Program-made: the position numbers and the translations under genes
Assembly: GCA_033085395.1 (NCBI GenBank)
Contig: JANQBS010000138.1
Span: 43,805 to 107,804 of the forward strand
Direction: 5' to 3'
Origin: Xanthoparmelia taractica
Taxonomy: Eukaryota; Ascomycota; Lecanoromycetes; Lecanorales; Parmeliaceae
Length of the DNA: 64,000 bases
The notes under the pieces: generated by a model
The model's database searches: none
Told to the model about the DNA's origin: nothing
What the model saw: only the letters and a program-made list of their open reading frames with translations
In this document: piece after piece, positions 49,374 through 61,277 of the stretch
Numbering within the stretch: position 1 is the stretch's first letter
How the letters are laid out: the number at the start of each line of letters is the position of its first letter

Positions 49374-51516
49374 ATGTCTGACAAGCTTACACGGTACGCA
49401 TTGATCTTTTGATTTTCCATTGTGACAGGATCCAGTTGACTTTTAAAACTGCTGCGTAGTATTGCCATTGTCAGCAATGACAAGGTGAGTCAGTCCCCAA
49501 GCTACCTATTGTCTGGTAAATGCTAACAATATCCTCCCCCGCAGTGCAAGCCAAAGGTACTACACTTAAACAGCACACTTGAGGCCTGGATCGCTGGCTG
49601 AGCTATCTATTAGAAATGCCGCCAAGAATGCAAAAAGTCTTGCCCAGTCGTACGGACCGGGAAGCTCTGTATTGAAGTGACCCCCGAGTCGAAAATTGCC
49701 TTCATTTCCGAACGTCTATGCATAGGATGTGGTATTTGTGTCAAAAAGTGCCCCTTCAGCGCCATCAATATCATCAACCTGCCTACCAATCTCGAATCAC
49801 AAGTGACTCATCGCTACTCAGCAAACAGTTTCAAGCTACATCGGCTGCCTATGCCACGGCCGGGGCAGGTTCTAGGCTTGGTGGGTACCAACGGGATTGG
49901 GAAGAGTACTGCATTGAAGATACTCAGTGGCAAGTTGAAGCCAAACTTGGGTCGATACGAAGATCCGCCAGACTGGGAAGAGATCTTGAAATACTTTCGA
50001 GGCTCTGAGCTTCAAAGTAGGTCCCTAGTTCCATAATCTTGGACGCATGCTAAACATGATCCAGATTACTTCACCAAAGTACTCGAAGACGACCTCAAAG
50101 CAGTCGTTAAGCCGCAGTATGTCGACCAACTACCCAAAGCCGTCAAGGGCCCGGACAGGACAGTTGAGACCCTGTTGAAAGCACGAAATCAAATGGACAA
50201 TATCCATGAGATTATGGACGTTCTCGGTAAGCTCATATCCACTGTAGCAGCGACGAAAGCTGAATCGGTTGCAGAATTGCATCAAGTGAACGATCGAGAC
50301 ATTAATCTCCTATCTGGCGGAGAGCTTCAACGGTTCGCGATAGGAATCGTATGCGTCCAGCAAGCTGATGTGTAGGGCACGAGTTCTTCAAAACATTTCT
50401 TTAGGCTAACTTACATTCAGCTACATGTTCGATGAGCCATCCTCCTATCTTGATGTAAAGCAGCGTCTTAGCGCTGCCAGAACCATTCGCCAGTTACTAC
50501 GCCCAGATGACTATGTAATTGTTGTAGAGCACGACTTATCCGTGCTCGACTATCTCTCCGACTTCATCTGCGTTCTCTACGGCAAACCTGCCGTCTACGG
50601 TGTCGTCACCCTGCCTGCGTCCGTCAGAGAAGGTATCAATATCTTTCTAGACGGCAATATTCCCACTGAGAATCTACGCTTCCGTGAGGAGGCCCTTACC
50701 TTCCGTATCGCCGAAGTAGGAGACGAGTACCTAGCCGACAAAGCAATGAGTTACAGCTACCCCTCTATGGAGAAGACCCTCGGCGGCTTCCACCTGAGCA
50801 TCGACGCTGGCAAGTTCACCGACTCAGAGATCATAGTCATGATGGGAGAAAACGGCACTGGAAAAACGACCTTCTGTAGAATGCTGGCGGGCGCCGAAAA
50901 GCCTGATGGCAGAAACTCAGTCCCACCAATGAACATCTCCATGAAGCCTCAGAAGATCACCCCCAAGTTCACGGGAACAGTCCGCCAGCTCTTCTTCAAG
51001 AAGATCAAGGCCTCCTTCCTGAACCCTCAGTTCCAGACAGACGTCTACAAGCCTCTCAAGCTCGACGACTTCATTGACCAAGAAGTCCAGAACCTTTCGG
51101 GTGGTGAGTTGCAACGTGTCGCCATCGTCCTCGCTCTCGGAATGCCAGCAGATATCTACCTCATAGACGAACCAAGCGCGTACCTTGACTCTGAACAGCG
51201 TATCATCGCCGCCAGAGTCATCAAGCGCTTCATCATGCATGCCAAGAAGACCGCCTTTGTCGTCGAGCACGATTTCATCATGGCAACCTACCTCGCAGAC
51301 CGAGTCATCGTCTTCGACGGCCAACCTTCCGTGGACGCCCGAGCCAACACCCCGGAGAGCTTACTGACTGGCTGCAACAAATTCCTAAAGAACCTGGACG
51401 TCACCTTCCGCCGCGACCCGACCAGCTTCCGGCCAAGAATCAACAAGTATAACAGCCAACTGGACCAGGAACAGAAGCTTAGTGGGAAGTTCTTCTTTCT
51501 GGAAAATGAGAGTTGA
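49374..51516 (+). CDS. RLI1: ABCE1/Rli1 ribosome-recycling ATPase
   Basis: Seven exons (49,374-49,393; 49,460-49,484; 49,545-49,556; 49,614-50,016; 50,065-50,226; 50,275-50,371; 50,421-51,516) join to 604 residues. The N-terminal iron-sulfur domain has two cysteine clusters, [17 protein letters not shown] and [13 protein letters not shown]. Two ABC ATPase domains follow, with Walker [10 protein letters not shown] and GENGTGKTT, two LSGGELQR signatures and Walker B segments ending in FDEPSSYLD and IDEPSAYLD. Rli1 splits ribosomes after termination and helps initiation. The third exon is only 12 nt (four codons, CKPK), so automatic gene finders may miss it. The length matches the family. It is divergent from CHD1 and convergent with PRP40. 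Confidence 0.96.
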
Positions 51517-52040
51517 AAAGGGCGTTCCAAGGAGCCCGCCTAGATATGATGACACCCCTCCCCAGGCAGGTGTCGGGATAAAGACTTCGGGCGCTGGTGA
51601 AGGCGCTCGTAAGCATGGTGCAGGCCTGATCGATGAAGAGGCATCTGCTGATGAGGATGAAGATGAGGATGATTAACCATGGCGACGGCAATTTGCCTCC
51701 TGTCAATGTTCCTCCAGTGCTCTTCGACAAGTCGTGTACTAAAGGGAACCTAATGGGTCAAGTTAGGTGATTGCCGTCTACATGGTGTATGGTTTATGAA
51801 AACGATACATGTGAGTGGGACTCCTGCGAAAGTGCATAATTGGTACGAGAGTCCAAAGATATATGATTGCCCATGTATGGATGGAAAGCTCCAGATGAAT
51901 GGGCAAATACTGCGAAAGATTTAAGAGGCGCGTACATGACTGCCTCTATCTTCACGCGTGATGTGCATGTTGTTTGCCCAAGCGCTCGCCAGCCGGATGA
52001 CTAACATAATGATAAGTCTCCCACAGTCTCGTTTTCCATG

Positions 52041-54446
52041 TCATTCCTCCTCAACCATCTCCCCCTCCTCACTCCCCGAATGCACTGCCGGCTCCTCCTT
52101 TGCCGGCACCACAGGTTGCGGCGTCTTTTCCCTCCTCGTACTCCTTCGCCCTTCATCCCTCTTGACCCTCTTCCTCGCACTCTCTCCACTCGCCTCACTA
52201 TCTCTCCTCCTTCTGCCACCTGAACCACTCACACCAGCGCCGTAGTCCAGTTCATCCCTACCACCCCTAGGGTCGCCTCGCGTACGATAGAGGCGTTCCC
52301 GCTCCTCTTCCCTGTCACGTCGCTCTCGGTCGTAGTGGCTTAGACGCGGGGGGCGACTGGAATGGATTTCGCGCTCGCGGGAACGTGGTGGGGGTGACAG
52401 GCCAGTGGGGCCGTGTTTTTGATATTGGCGCTCACGATCTGCCGTTGCTTTGCGGCGCTCGGCTTCGTAAGCGTCGACTTCAGGGGTCCGGCTCCCACGA
52501 TGGCGGCCACGTCTATCGAGGGGTGGACCATGACGATGAGAAGACACATGGCCGTTACGGGGATCGCGGTCACGGTGGTCCCGAGTACGTGAGCGGTCAT
52601 GCTTGTGGCTACGGCGCTCGTTTTCAAGATCGTCTTCTTTCTCTTTGAGGCGGCGGAGGACTTTATCGAAGGCTTGACGACGGAGTTCATCGCTTTCGAG
52701 GGCTTTAAATTCCTCGAGGTGGGAGATGTGTGGGCGAATGGAGTCCCATGTTGTGCTAGAGGTGATTACGGGTTTGTCCAGGTGTTTGATTTTGGACCGG
52801 AGGGCATCGATGAGGCGGCGCTGTTGCCGTTCGGAGGCATGTTTGTCGTCTTCTGTGCGTCGCAGGACCTTTTCGAGGAGGCGACCGAAAATGAGATTGA
52901 GGGTATCTGGAGAGATGGTGGTGGTACGGCGGTCTGTGGACATGACATCCAGGAAGTCCTGAAGAGAGGTCTTGGGAGTGATTTCGTAACGCTTGTCTTC
53001 AAGGACATCGTAGACATCGTTGCGGATTGAGCGGAGGGCGCGCTCCTCTTCCTCGACCATATCCCAGAAAAGATCTAGGGGGGTTGATCCGGGTTGACCG
53101 AGCATAGCTACATACCTAGGATCCTCATGGACTTGCGGAAGGATCTCCATCCATTTTGTTCCTGCCTTGATCTTCCCGGCTGCTTTGAGCTTTTGAAGCA
53201 GATCCTGATAACGGTCTCTGTTCTGACGCTCCCTCCTCTGTTTCAAGTTCTTCTCACGCTGGCGTTCATCATTGAAGGTACGTTCAAGAGCCTTGATATG
53301 GTTTTCGAAAGCGGTCAAAATGTCCGATTTGCTAAGGGTCTTGAACTTATCGTCAGCTTGGAATGTCTCATTGGACTCAATAACCTCCTGCGCTTCAGAC
53401 CATCTTGTGTACGGCTCTAGATTGAGTGCCTTCAGCAACCCTACAAGCTCGTCCATGGCAGATTTCCGAGTGATAGCCTCCCGTTCGATATTTGCCTTCT
53501 TGAGCTCGATTATGTATTCCTCAAAAAGCTGCCGTCGCTCAGTATCATCGTTTGTGGACCTGAAGATTGTCTCACCCTCAATGATTGGACGCGCCGTCTT
53601 CCATCGAGTGTAGTGCTTGATCTCTGGATGACTGCGCAACATGGTACCGAAGTCTGCGCGCAGCTTGGCCAGCCTCTCTTTTGCACGATCTTTTTCCTGC
53701 ATTCGGACCTCGACTGCATATTTTTCGAATGCTGCCTTGCGGTCTTTGGGATCCTTTAGGGCACGGTATTGGGGGTCTTTGATGGTTGCTCGCATAGTCT
53801 GCTCCCAGGTCCAGTCTGGCTGCACATTCGATCTTCGGAGGAGTTTTATGAATGCGGCCTCAGCTTCCTCGAACGTTGAGTAATCGGGTTCATTTTGTGC
53901 TGCTAAAGTTGGCCCTTTTGAACCGTTGACATCCGATTGCCCATAGCCTATCTGTCTGTCCGGTCCAGCGCGCTCAACGTAATCGTCTCTATCGCGCTGT
54001 TGAGGATACGAAGAAAAGGAAGAGGTACCACCGGCGACGAATTGAGGAGCTCTGTGTGACGTTAGCCTGACCCATCATTGTTGTGAACGCTCACTTACGG
54101 CATTGAGATTTTCGGAGTAGGAGCGGTTTGGGCGAGAGCCTCTTTGTAAGCTTCTGGCATCTCCCATGAGCTCTGCTTTGATTCGGTATTGTACCAATAT
54201 TTCCTTCCCCCTTCCGCAGTATACTCTTTCCATGGCTGGTTTGCTAAAGCTCGCTACACGAAATCAGCTTCAAGCGCAAAAGAGGGGGGAAGCCATGTAA
54301 GTCACCTCAGCCGGGGTCATTAAATCCGTCGGCTTCGTCCATTGCGTGGCCTTGGTCACGGTGTTATAATAGTAGACACGACCCTCAGCATTGCGGGCTT
54401 CTGACCAGAGGCCAGGAGGAGCCGCGACACCATTGGTGCCATTCAT
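52041..54446 (-). CDS. PRP40: Pre-mRNA splicing factor Prp40 (WW-FF protein)
   Basis: Three exons (54,446-54,306; 54,253-54,099; 54,051-52,041) give 768 residues. There are two WW domains at about residues 13-42 (GLWSEARNAEGRVYYYN) and 54-80 (PWKEYTAEGGRKYWYNTESK), each with paired aromatic/tryptophan residues. A linker is followed by a run of FF domains from about residue 150 to 490 (first one EAEAAFIKLLRRSNVQPDWT). The C-terminal 170 residues are Arg/Asp/Glu/Ser-rich and end EEGEMVEEE. Prp40 is a U1 snRNP component that bridges the 5' splice site to branch-point factors. The start at 54,446 places the first WW domain 12 residues in; an upstream in-frame ATG at 54,623 has a poorer N-terminus. 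It is divergent from TRS65. Confidence 0.94.
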
Positions 54447-54707
54447 AATCGATATGTTGTAGTCTTGCGCACACTTGACTAGAGGGTTTGAGACAATAAC
54501 GTGCGGTGAATAATTGAAACTGATGCGGTCTATCAGAGCTGTTGTTGAGTTAAGGAGTTTCACGTTAATTTCTTCCGGCCCAAATGAGGCTCTGCGGGAC
54601 TTGCCGATTTCGCCTACAGACAACTATCATCTTCATATTCACAGCAATGACTGTTGAGCGACTCTGGATGGTTGAGAGTCCAATGACAAACATATGAGCT
54701 CAAGCCA
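54447..54707. promoter_or_regulatory. Bidirectional promoter between PRP40 and TRS65
   Basis: The two divergent start codons are 261 bases apart. No CpG-like or TATA element can be assigned with confidence. The short distance implies shared upstream elements. Confidence 0.5.
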
Positions 54708-56653
54708 ATGTCAGCGCAGGCGTCAAACTTCATTACAAGCTCCAAATTTGACGTCGTTGTCCCCCAAGCTACAGAGCTCGGTTTCGAAGAGCTCTTTGCG
54801 AACGATGAGGGCCAATTTGGAGCTATACCAATATCCTCCATAGAACGGAGATCTTTACTGTACTTTGGTATGTGACCTCCGATATCATCGGCAGCTCCAT
54901 CGTCTTACTCATGGCTAGGTACGTGATAGATGAGTCGCTACAGATCTACATTATCCTCCGAACACCATACCAAGACGAGGCAACGCTTAAGTCCTATCTT
55001 ACCCGGCTAGCTGTTAATCTGGACATACAAGCAAAAGGCTCTCCACTGAGATCCCCTGGTGGTCATGATACATCAAGAGAGACCTCCCCGTCAAGGACTG
55101 AAGACACATTGTGGTCCGGCAGCATTGATACTTCGGAAGACCCTTTCATTGTTGTACATGAAGAGGAAGAGCATGACTCTACGCGTACCATACTTGTCAT
55201 ATGGACAACAAGAGCTCTACTAAGTGAGTAGCCGAGACCACTCAGACCTAAGTTTGCCGTTCTAATGATCAACTATTTAGGTCGGCCCAGGATACGACTT
55301 CACTCTCCATCGATCTTTTTCAGACTTTCAGCGACTCTTAGACCTAACAAAGATGGTATTAATGAGAAGCTCAGGGATCCGTTACTCCCAAGCGGCATCC
55401 CAGGGTCGAGCAACCTACTCGAATCTTTGAAAAGTGATCCAGCATTGAAGGGAGTAAAACCGTGGCTCTCAGAGTCTAGATTACATGGCATCAGTCCTAA
55501 GACTCATGATGCTTATTTTAGCGACGGGAATCTGAGAGTGGGAACACAAATGGCCTTCCGAGGACTACCAGCTATCTCAATCCGAGTGCGATATTCGAAA
55601 TCCAATGGTAGAGCTGAGAGATTTTCCGTTATTGCGTCTCTTGAGGTTGAAACTGGAGCATTCTCGGATGAGGACATATCCATTATACATGTCGACATGC
55701 AATTATCTGAAGGCTCTGCAGAGGACTTGGGGAACGGTCTCGTCCCTCTATTGCCCCTTAAGTGTAAACCAATGGATAATCCAATCTTCTTATTCCGACT
55801 TACGCCAAGTGGGCCCGCCTTAGATGCTTCCAATCAAAGCTCCGCGAAGACAGTGCTTATAACGGTCCACGCTACGGTGCTTGTTTCGGAGACGTGTCGC
55901 CCTAGCATTGAAATGCGATGGAAGACGGGAATAGATTTCTCGACCGCCTTGAATCCTCTTTATGGTGCTCCAGGTCCTTCGATGCAAAGACAAAACAGAC
56001 CAAACAGTCTTCAAAAGACATTATCCATAGCTGACGGCGATACTGTGTCTGTATCGGCTCGTGATGGGGTGGGGTCTTATGAATCCGGTTCAAGTGAGCA
56101 GCGGCAGCGCGCGAGCTCCGTCATTGACTTTGGCATATCAATAAGTTTCACAGCTCCAAAAGTTGCGTACGTGGGAGAACTGTTCTCGTGGGATGTCATG
56201 ATCCTCAATCATTCAAGCAGACCTCGCCAGCTAGCTTTAATAGTCATTCCGAGGCGGAGGAAAGGGTTCACTGGGACGCATTCATCAAAATCATCATCTT
56301 CGTCTGTGAGGGGTCGCAAGGATGGCGAATACGCTGATGCTGTGGTTGACGAAAATGTACTATATGCTATACAGAGAAATGCTGGACATGAGGGAATGCA
56401 GGTCATAAACATGAGCACCGACCTTAGGGTTGGGTAAGTTAAAACCGGTCTGCGAAAGGTCACAATGCTAACGTTTCACAGACCACTTGGTCCAGGCTGT
56501 TGCCTCCATACGCAGCTCAAATTTCTTCCAATAGCCCTTGGCCGCCTTCAAATCGAAGCGGTACGAGTCGTTGATGTGGTATCGAACGACGTTGTAGACG
56601 TCCGGGATCTGCCCGATATCGTGGCGGAAGCGCAGGGAGACGATAGTCAGTGA
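54708..56653 (+). CDS. TRS65: TRAPPII complex subunit Trs65
   Basis: Four exons (54,708-54,859; 54,919-55,223; 55,281-56,433; 56,482-56,653) join to 593 residues starting MSAQASNF. The family pattern includes YVIDESLQIYIILRTPY, LVIWTTRALLSRPRIRL, a middle region RLHSPSIFFRLSATL, the Ig-like domain ISFTAPKVAYVGELFSWDVM and the C-terminal LPIALGRLQIEAVRVVD followed by VRDLPDIVA. Trs65 is a fungal-specific TRAPPII subunit that promotes Rab (Ypt31/32) exchange at the late Golgi. The donor at 54,860 (GTACTT), not the GTATGT at 54,868, keeps the frame. The identification rests on overall pattern and the C-terminal signature. Confidence 0.83.
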
Positions 56654-57268
56654 TGGAGCGAGAATATCATATATCATCAGATAGCCTTGACAGCTCGGTT
56701 GTAGTACTTCTGAAGACCCTTTATATGCAAAAGTGATATTGCATGGTTCCGTTTTCGCCGTTATATCCAAAAGCCCAAGCGCCTTTGCCGGCGCAGTATG
56801 ACGCTAGAAAAGCGGGTGCGGAAGAACTGAGCGAGGCACCTATGACCACACATTTGCGGCTTTCATTACTCATTCAGCAAGTGTATCACTGCTTCCTATG
56901 TACGTGCGAGCTTTCACTGATTACTCTCTCACATCTACAATACCTTGAAGTCGGGACTAGACACACCTTTGCACCCCCACCAGTTTCTTGGAAGCCTGGA
57001 GCATCCCCATCCTCTCCACTACCCCAGCTGGAGCTCTGCGTTGCAATACCACGGTGGAAAATGATTGATTCATCGAGACGGAAAGCCCTTGACACTCTCA
57101 ACCGCAGATATATCTATGGTCGAGTGGTGCGTTCCTTCCCCTGATGTCATGACTCTACGATTTTGTCTCAGTCTATTATGTACCATCTCCGTCGTCAAAC
57201 CTCACAACATTACTGACCTAAACTATCTTTACCAGCCTCTACTGCACGCACTGATATTCATAATCGAG
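56654..57268. other. Intergenic region with one unassigned ORF
   Basis: A plus-strand ORF of 133 codons (56,743-57,144) is Pro/Ser-rich and has no family features. It is interrupted where splice sites would be expected to help, and may be chance. The region probably holds the TRS65 3' end and the Mpv17-family promoter. Confidence 0.35.
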
Positions 57269-58202
57269 ATGGTCGTCGTCTCAAGGCTGATAGCCAAATT
57301 CAACTCTTACTACGCGGAGAAGCCAGGTATGGCATTCTTTGGTCGCAGGCTTCACGAATAGCAGTAGCTGACACTGACGGACAGTCCTTACAATCATGAT
57401 CACAAATGCCGTATGTCTGGATCTCACCCTACTATAAATACTTCTGGATGGGCAGGTCAAGGATCTCATACTGAAGTTGACATGATGTACAGGTCCTGGG
57501 AGGGATAGCAGACACAGTAGCTCAATCCCTCACAGCCATTCGCGCAAGATCGCGTCGGACTCTCGCTCCAGGGAAGGACATATCAGATGGTATCGAGATG
57601 CCTGGTTATGATGAGAAGAGTCCTTACGTCACGGACATAATACCACACAGGAATCTTGGGCCACCACAATTTGACTTTGAGAGATTGACCCGGTTCATGT
57701 CTTACGGGTTTATCATGTCGCCTGTCCAATTTCACTGGTTTGCGTTTCTCTCCAGGGCGTTTCCATTCACGAAACAGAGTGCTACCATGCCGGCCCTGCA
57801 AAGGGTGTGCTTTGACCAACTGATTTTTGCGCCTATCGGTAGGTCAAGCAACAGATGTGCAATGACAATCCAGGGCTGATTTGGAAACCAGGGCTAGCAG
57901 CCTTCTTCACGTTCATGACTGTCACCGAGGGTGGTGGCCGACGAGCTGTAGCACGAAAGTTCCAAGACGTGTACCTTCCGTCTCTGAAAGCGAATTTCTT
58001 GTTGTGGCCAGCAGTGCAGATCCTTAATTTTAGGGTCATTCCCCTGCAATTTCAGATCGTGAGTCGTTCCGTGTGACTTATTCATACATTTTGCTGAAAA
58101 GGGGCAAAGCCGTTTGTCTCTACTGTCGGTATCGCCTGGACCGCCTACCTATCCCTCACCAATTCCTCGGATGACGTCCCTATATCCTTTCCTACCGATT
58201 GA
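57269..58202 (+). CDS. Mpv17/PMP22 family membrane protein
   Basis: Five exons (57,269-57,326; 57,385-57,410; 57,493-57,838; 57,892-58,058; 58,110-58,202) join to 229 residues. Family marks are an N-terminal YYAEKPVLTIMITNAVLGGIAD, RFMSYGFIMSPVQFHWF, the RVCFDQLIFAPIG helix, FTFMTVTEGG, and the signature LLWPAVQILNFRVIPLQFQ followed by a last helix IAWTAYLSL. Four membrane segments are expected. Relatives reside in the inner mitochondrial membrane (Sym1, Mpv17) or the peroxisomal membrane (PMP22, Woronin sorting complex protein), and the sequence does not say which. An insertion of about 35 residues between helices 1 and 2 (RSRRTLAPGKDISDGIEM) is hydrophilic. It looks intact. Confidence 0.88.
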
Positions 58203-59355
58203 GCACTTCCTTCGATTCCGAGTAAGGATTCGGGAAAAACGGGGCTCAAATTGATACACTTCTACATGGCGTTTACTGCTGTGGGCGTGCGCTGACAGCC
58301 AGGCTCATGTTGCATGGCTAGGCGTCCGGCACGTAAGAATTAGGCTCTGCAATGGTGTCAAGGGAAAAGCCGGGACTATATTGGTAACGGTGAATCACGG
58401 CGTGCATGAATTCCTTGGAAGATAGCTACTAGTTGTTTGCCAAATCAGTCGCACCCAGCTACACTCTCTATAATTGATTAAAGGGCTTTTAGTGTGTTTG
58501 TACTGTCTTCCTCAAGCTTATCATAGCTGAGGATAGCCAGATATCCTCGGGACGAACAACCTTTGGACGGTTGCTCTACTTTAGGTCTCAAGGCTCCGGA
58601 AAAGAAAAGAAAAAAGTGGCCACGCAAAAATTGCACGCTCTATTTGATCACTGACTACTTACACCTGAACTCTCAAAGAAGTATAGGATTTTATATAAGA
58701 CTTAAAGAAGCTATACTTTCAGTTTGAAGACGGTTAGTTCGCGTCGTCACAGACACTTTTCAACCACCCCTCGCTCGTCCTGAAAGAAGAATTAGATACT
58801 ACGAAAGGGCTCTATGATGATGTCCTAAGGCACCCTAACCTTGTTCTGCTATGTTCATTAGAGCCGTGTCTTCCATATTTGCAAACTGAGATGATGAAGT
58901 TGACACGGCCTCACTCTTTTGTCTCTCTTCAATTACGACTGTCATTGGTGCAGAATTGTAGCACCGTGGTATATCAAGTCTCATCCCAAGCTTCTGGTCT
59001 TCAACCCGTCGCCACTAATACGACAATGATAAGGTCGTTAAACTTCGGGGCGACGTGCTATGACAGAACGCTAAAGCATCTGGCCTTCCAAGACTGCGGA
59101 GACTTGTCTCCGAATACAAGAGTCAGCAATGTCCCCAGCTCAACATTCGAAGACTCCTCTGCTATTTTCTCGACCCCGATTCTGCGCCATATTCCTGATT
59201 GGTCTCCCCGAATTCCTCAGCCTTGTTCGCCCAACGCACATCTACCCAAGGCGCAATAATCCCTGACCGCCCTGTTTTTGTGCGCTTGACGCCCTCTTCT
59301 TTTTCCCCACTGAACCTGTTCGCTCTCCAGCCGTCCATTGGGCAATACTCACAGA
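58203..59355. other. Intergenic region and leader of the zinc-finger gene
   Basis: No confident gene. A 126-codon plus-strand ORF (58,879-59,259) ends 97 bases before the zinc-finger start and could be an upstream ORF in a long leader, or chance. Its composition resembles normal coding-free fungal DNA. Confidence 0.35.
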
Positions 59356-60111
59356 ATGGACCGCACTCTCATGCCCCCTTCGGCCTTGTCACCCAGCTAT
59401 CCGACCACAGCCTTGGGCCACAACGCCCATCCTTACGAGTCCCATCCGCCGCCAGATGCTTACCTAATGCTGGGCGACGACATGGTCGGAAAATCGTAAG
59501 AATTTTTTTTTTTACTAATCGTATTTCGCAGGCTCGGAGATCGTGGTGGACTGCTTTTTACGCAAAATGCCTGGTTGTCCCTCCAGCTCGCGCTTCTGTG
59601 CCTGTACCCCGGATGCGACGTCCAGTGCCCGAATGAGGTCCTTCTGGATCGCCATGTCGAAACTCATTTCGGCAGTGGCGACGGTGCTGTCGGTAGGGAG
59701 GTCTTGCCACGACGTCAGCATGTCCAACACATGCCAAATGTCGCATCCCCGTATCTGTATGCACCGGCCGGACCATACGACAGCTCTCGGAATCTCAGTC
59801 TGACGTCGCCTTCCCTCGCAACTCCGATCGATGGGTTCTCAGTCACGGACTCCAAGGACAGATTCTTCTGCGGCCACGGCGGCTGCAGCAAGACCTTTAC
59901 GCGTGCGGCTGATTTGGAACGTCATGCCAAAGTGCACCAGGAAGGGCCTAGAGAGTACGGGTGTCCGGCCCCGGGATGTACGCGGAATGGGGCAAGGGGT
60001 TTACGCAGAAGGATAAGTTGGCTGATCATTGGAAGTGTAAGCATCTGGGTGCTTTGGGCGGGATCGCGGCGTGGGTGGTATGATGTGGTGGGTGCGGGTG
60101 GTTGTGCTTGA
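59356..60111 (+). pseudogene. C2H2 zinc-finger protein with a frameshift in the third finger
   Basis: Two exons, 59,356-59,495 and 59,532 onward. Finger 1 is CLYPGC...RHVETH (about 59,600-59,670) and finger 2 is CGHGGCSKTF...RHAKVH (about 59,870-59,937). The third begins CPAPGCTRNG (about 59,967). In the current frame translation then runs into an unrelated tail ending at 60,111. Moving to the adjacent frame after the GGGGCAAGGGG run (about 59,984-59,994) restores KGFTQKDKLADHWKCKH and a stop at 60,081-60,083. So there is either a two-base insertion (or one-base loss) or a sequencing error at a G-rich run. Intact, it would be a DNA-binding regulator of about 220 residues. Its target is unknown. 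Confidence 0.65.
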
Positions 60112-61277
60112 GTGTTTTCTCTCTTTTTATAGCTTAAGTTGTTCGATTTGAAGAGATTTGATTATTGATTAGTTGGTGCTTGTTGTTTCGTAAGCAGAGA
60201 ACTCGGTACCCGGCTGCGAGAAATGGTTATGGCTTCGTTAATACACCATCATGTTCAAACCTTTTCTGAGAATCATCTTCCAAGGCTCCCTCGATTGCTC
60301 TCTCTTCACTAGGATGTCCGTGCCTTTCGCTGCAATGTAGATAGGGTCGATATAATTTCTGATATTTCTTTAATATACCTTCCGGCAGGAAAAGTATGGG
60401 GGATCAACTTGATGATAGAGGAGGTGCCCGCTTGGTGGGGCCCTATTGCTTGGTTTGGAGACAAGATGCTGGAGAATCTGTGGATACCTATCTGCATCGT
60501 TCCAGTGAACCGATGGTCTAGATCTGAAGTATTTTGTACCACGTGGTGACGAGAATACTTCACACGGCTTGAATATATCCTTATTGGTAAGCAATATGGA
60601 GATTATGACGCTTCCGATAGCCAAGATATTGTACAATGTAAGACTCAACTGGACGGGTCAAACGCAAGGCAAGTGATACTATATGCACTCACAATGAACT
60701 CCGATCTTCAAGTCAAGTCAAGTGTGAAAACTCCTTCGATGATTGGGCAAGGGCGTGTAGCAATGCCTAAAGGATCGCCAATGATTCCCAGACACAGGAG
60801 GTTTCTATTCAAGGGATTAGCGTATCCAACTGATACAAGAGCGCCTCGAAAGGAATCTAGCTAAGCTATTATCGGTGATCCCCGGAGTAAGGAGGATAAA
60901 CAGAGGGTTTGGTATTGTGGCGCAAAGTGTGATGCCACCTACCATGTATTGATATTATCTTCTGGATTGCTCGGGCTCTCCGAAGACTACGACTGGCATA
61001 GCATCGGTGATCCTGATATCGTTGTGCTTTCGATGTTGTACTCGTACGAGGTAGATCACGACATCGTGGCAGTGAGCAGGTAGGCAGATCGGTACTAGCC
61101 AATGTCATTCCGTGCATAAAACATGGTCGAGGTGTCTGCTATTGCAGCCCTCAGAGTTCTATGGCCAATAGCAAAAATGACTAAAATTTCAAGCTAAGTG
61201 GTACTTGGAGTAGTCGTTAAACCTCGACCTCCAGGATATTGAGCGCTGTGCATATTATGCTAGGTGGAGTCTTTCCT
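60112..61277. other. Intergenic stretch without supported gene
   Basis: Several short minus-strand ORFs (60,309-60,648; 60,869-61,117) show no domain. One begins with a hydrophobic helix (about 60,590-60,648), but it has no extension. The region may contain eroded remnants of genes that neighboured the second P450. Confidence 0.35.

Noticed and set aside
54447..54623. Upstream ATG extension of PRP40 (start at 54,623)
   Set aside because: The added N-terminus has no similarity to Prp40, which normally begins a few residues before the first WW domain; it lies in the divergent promoter.
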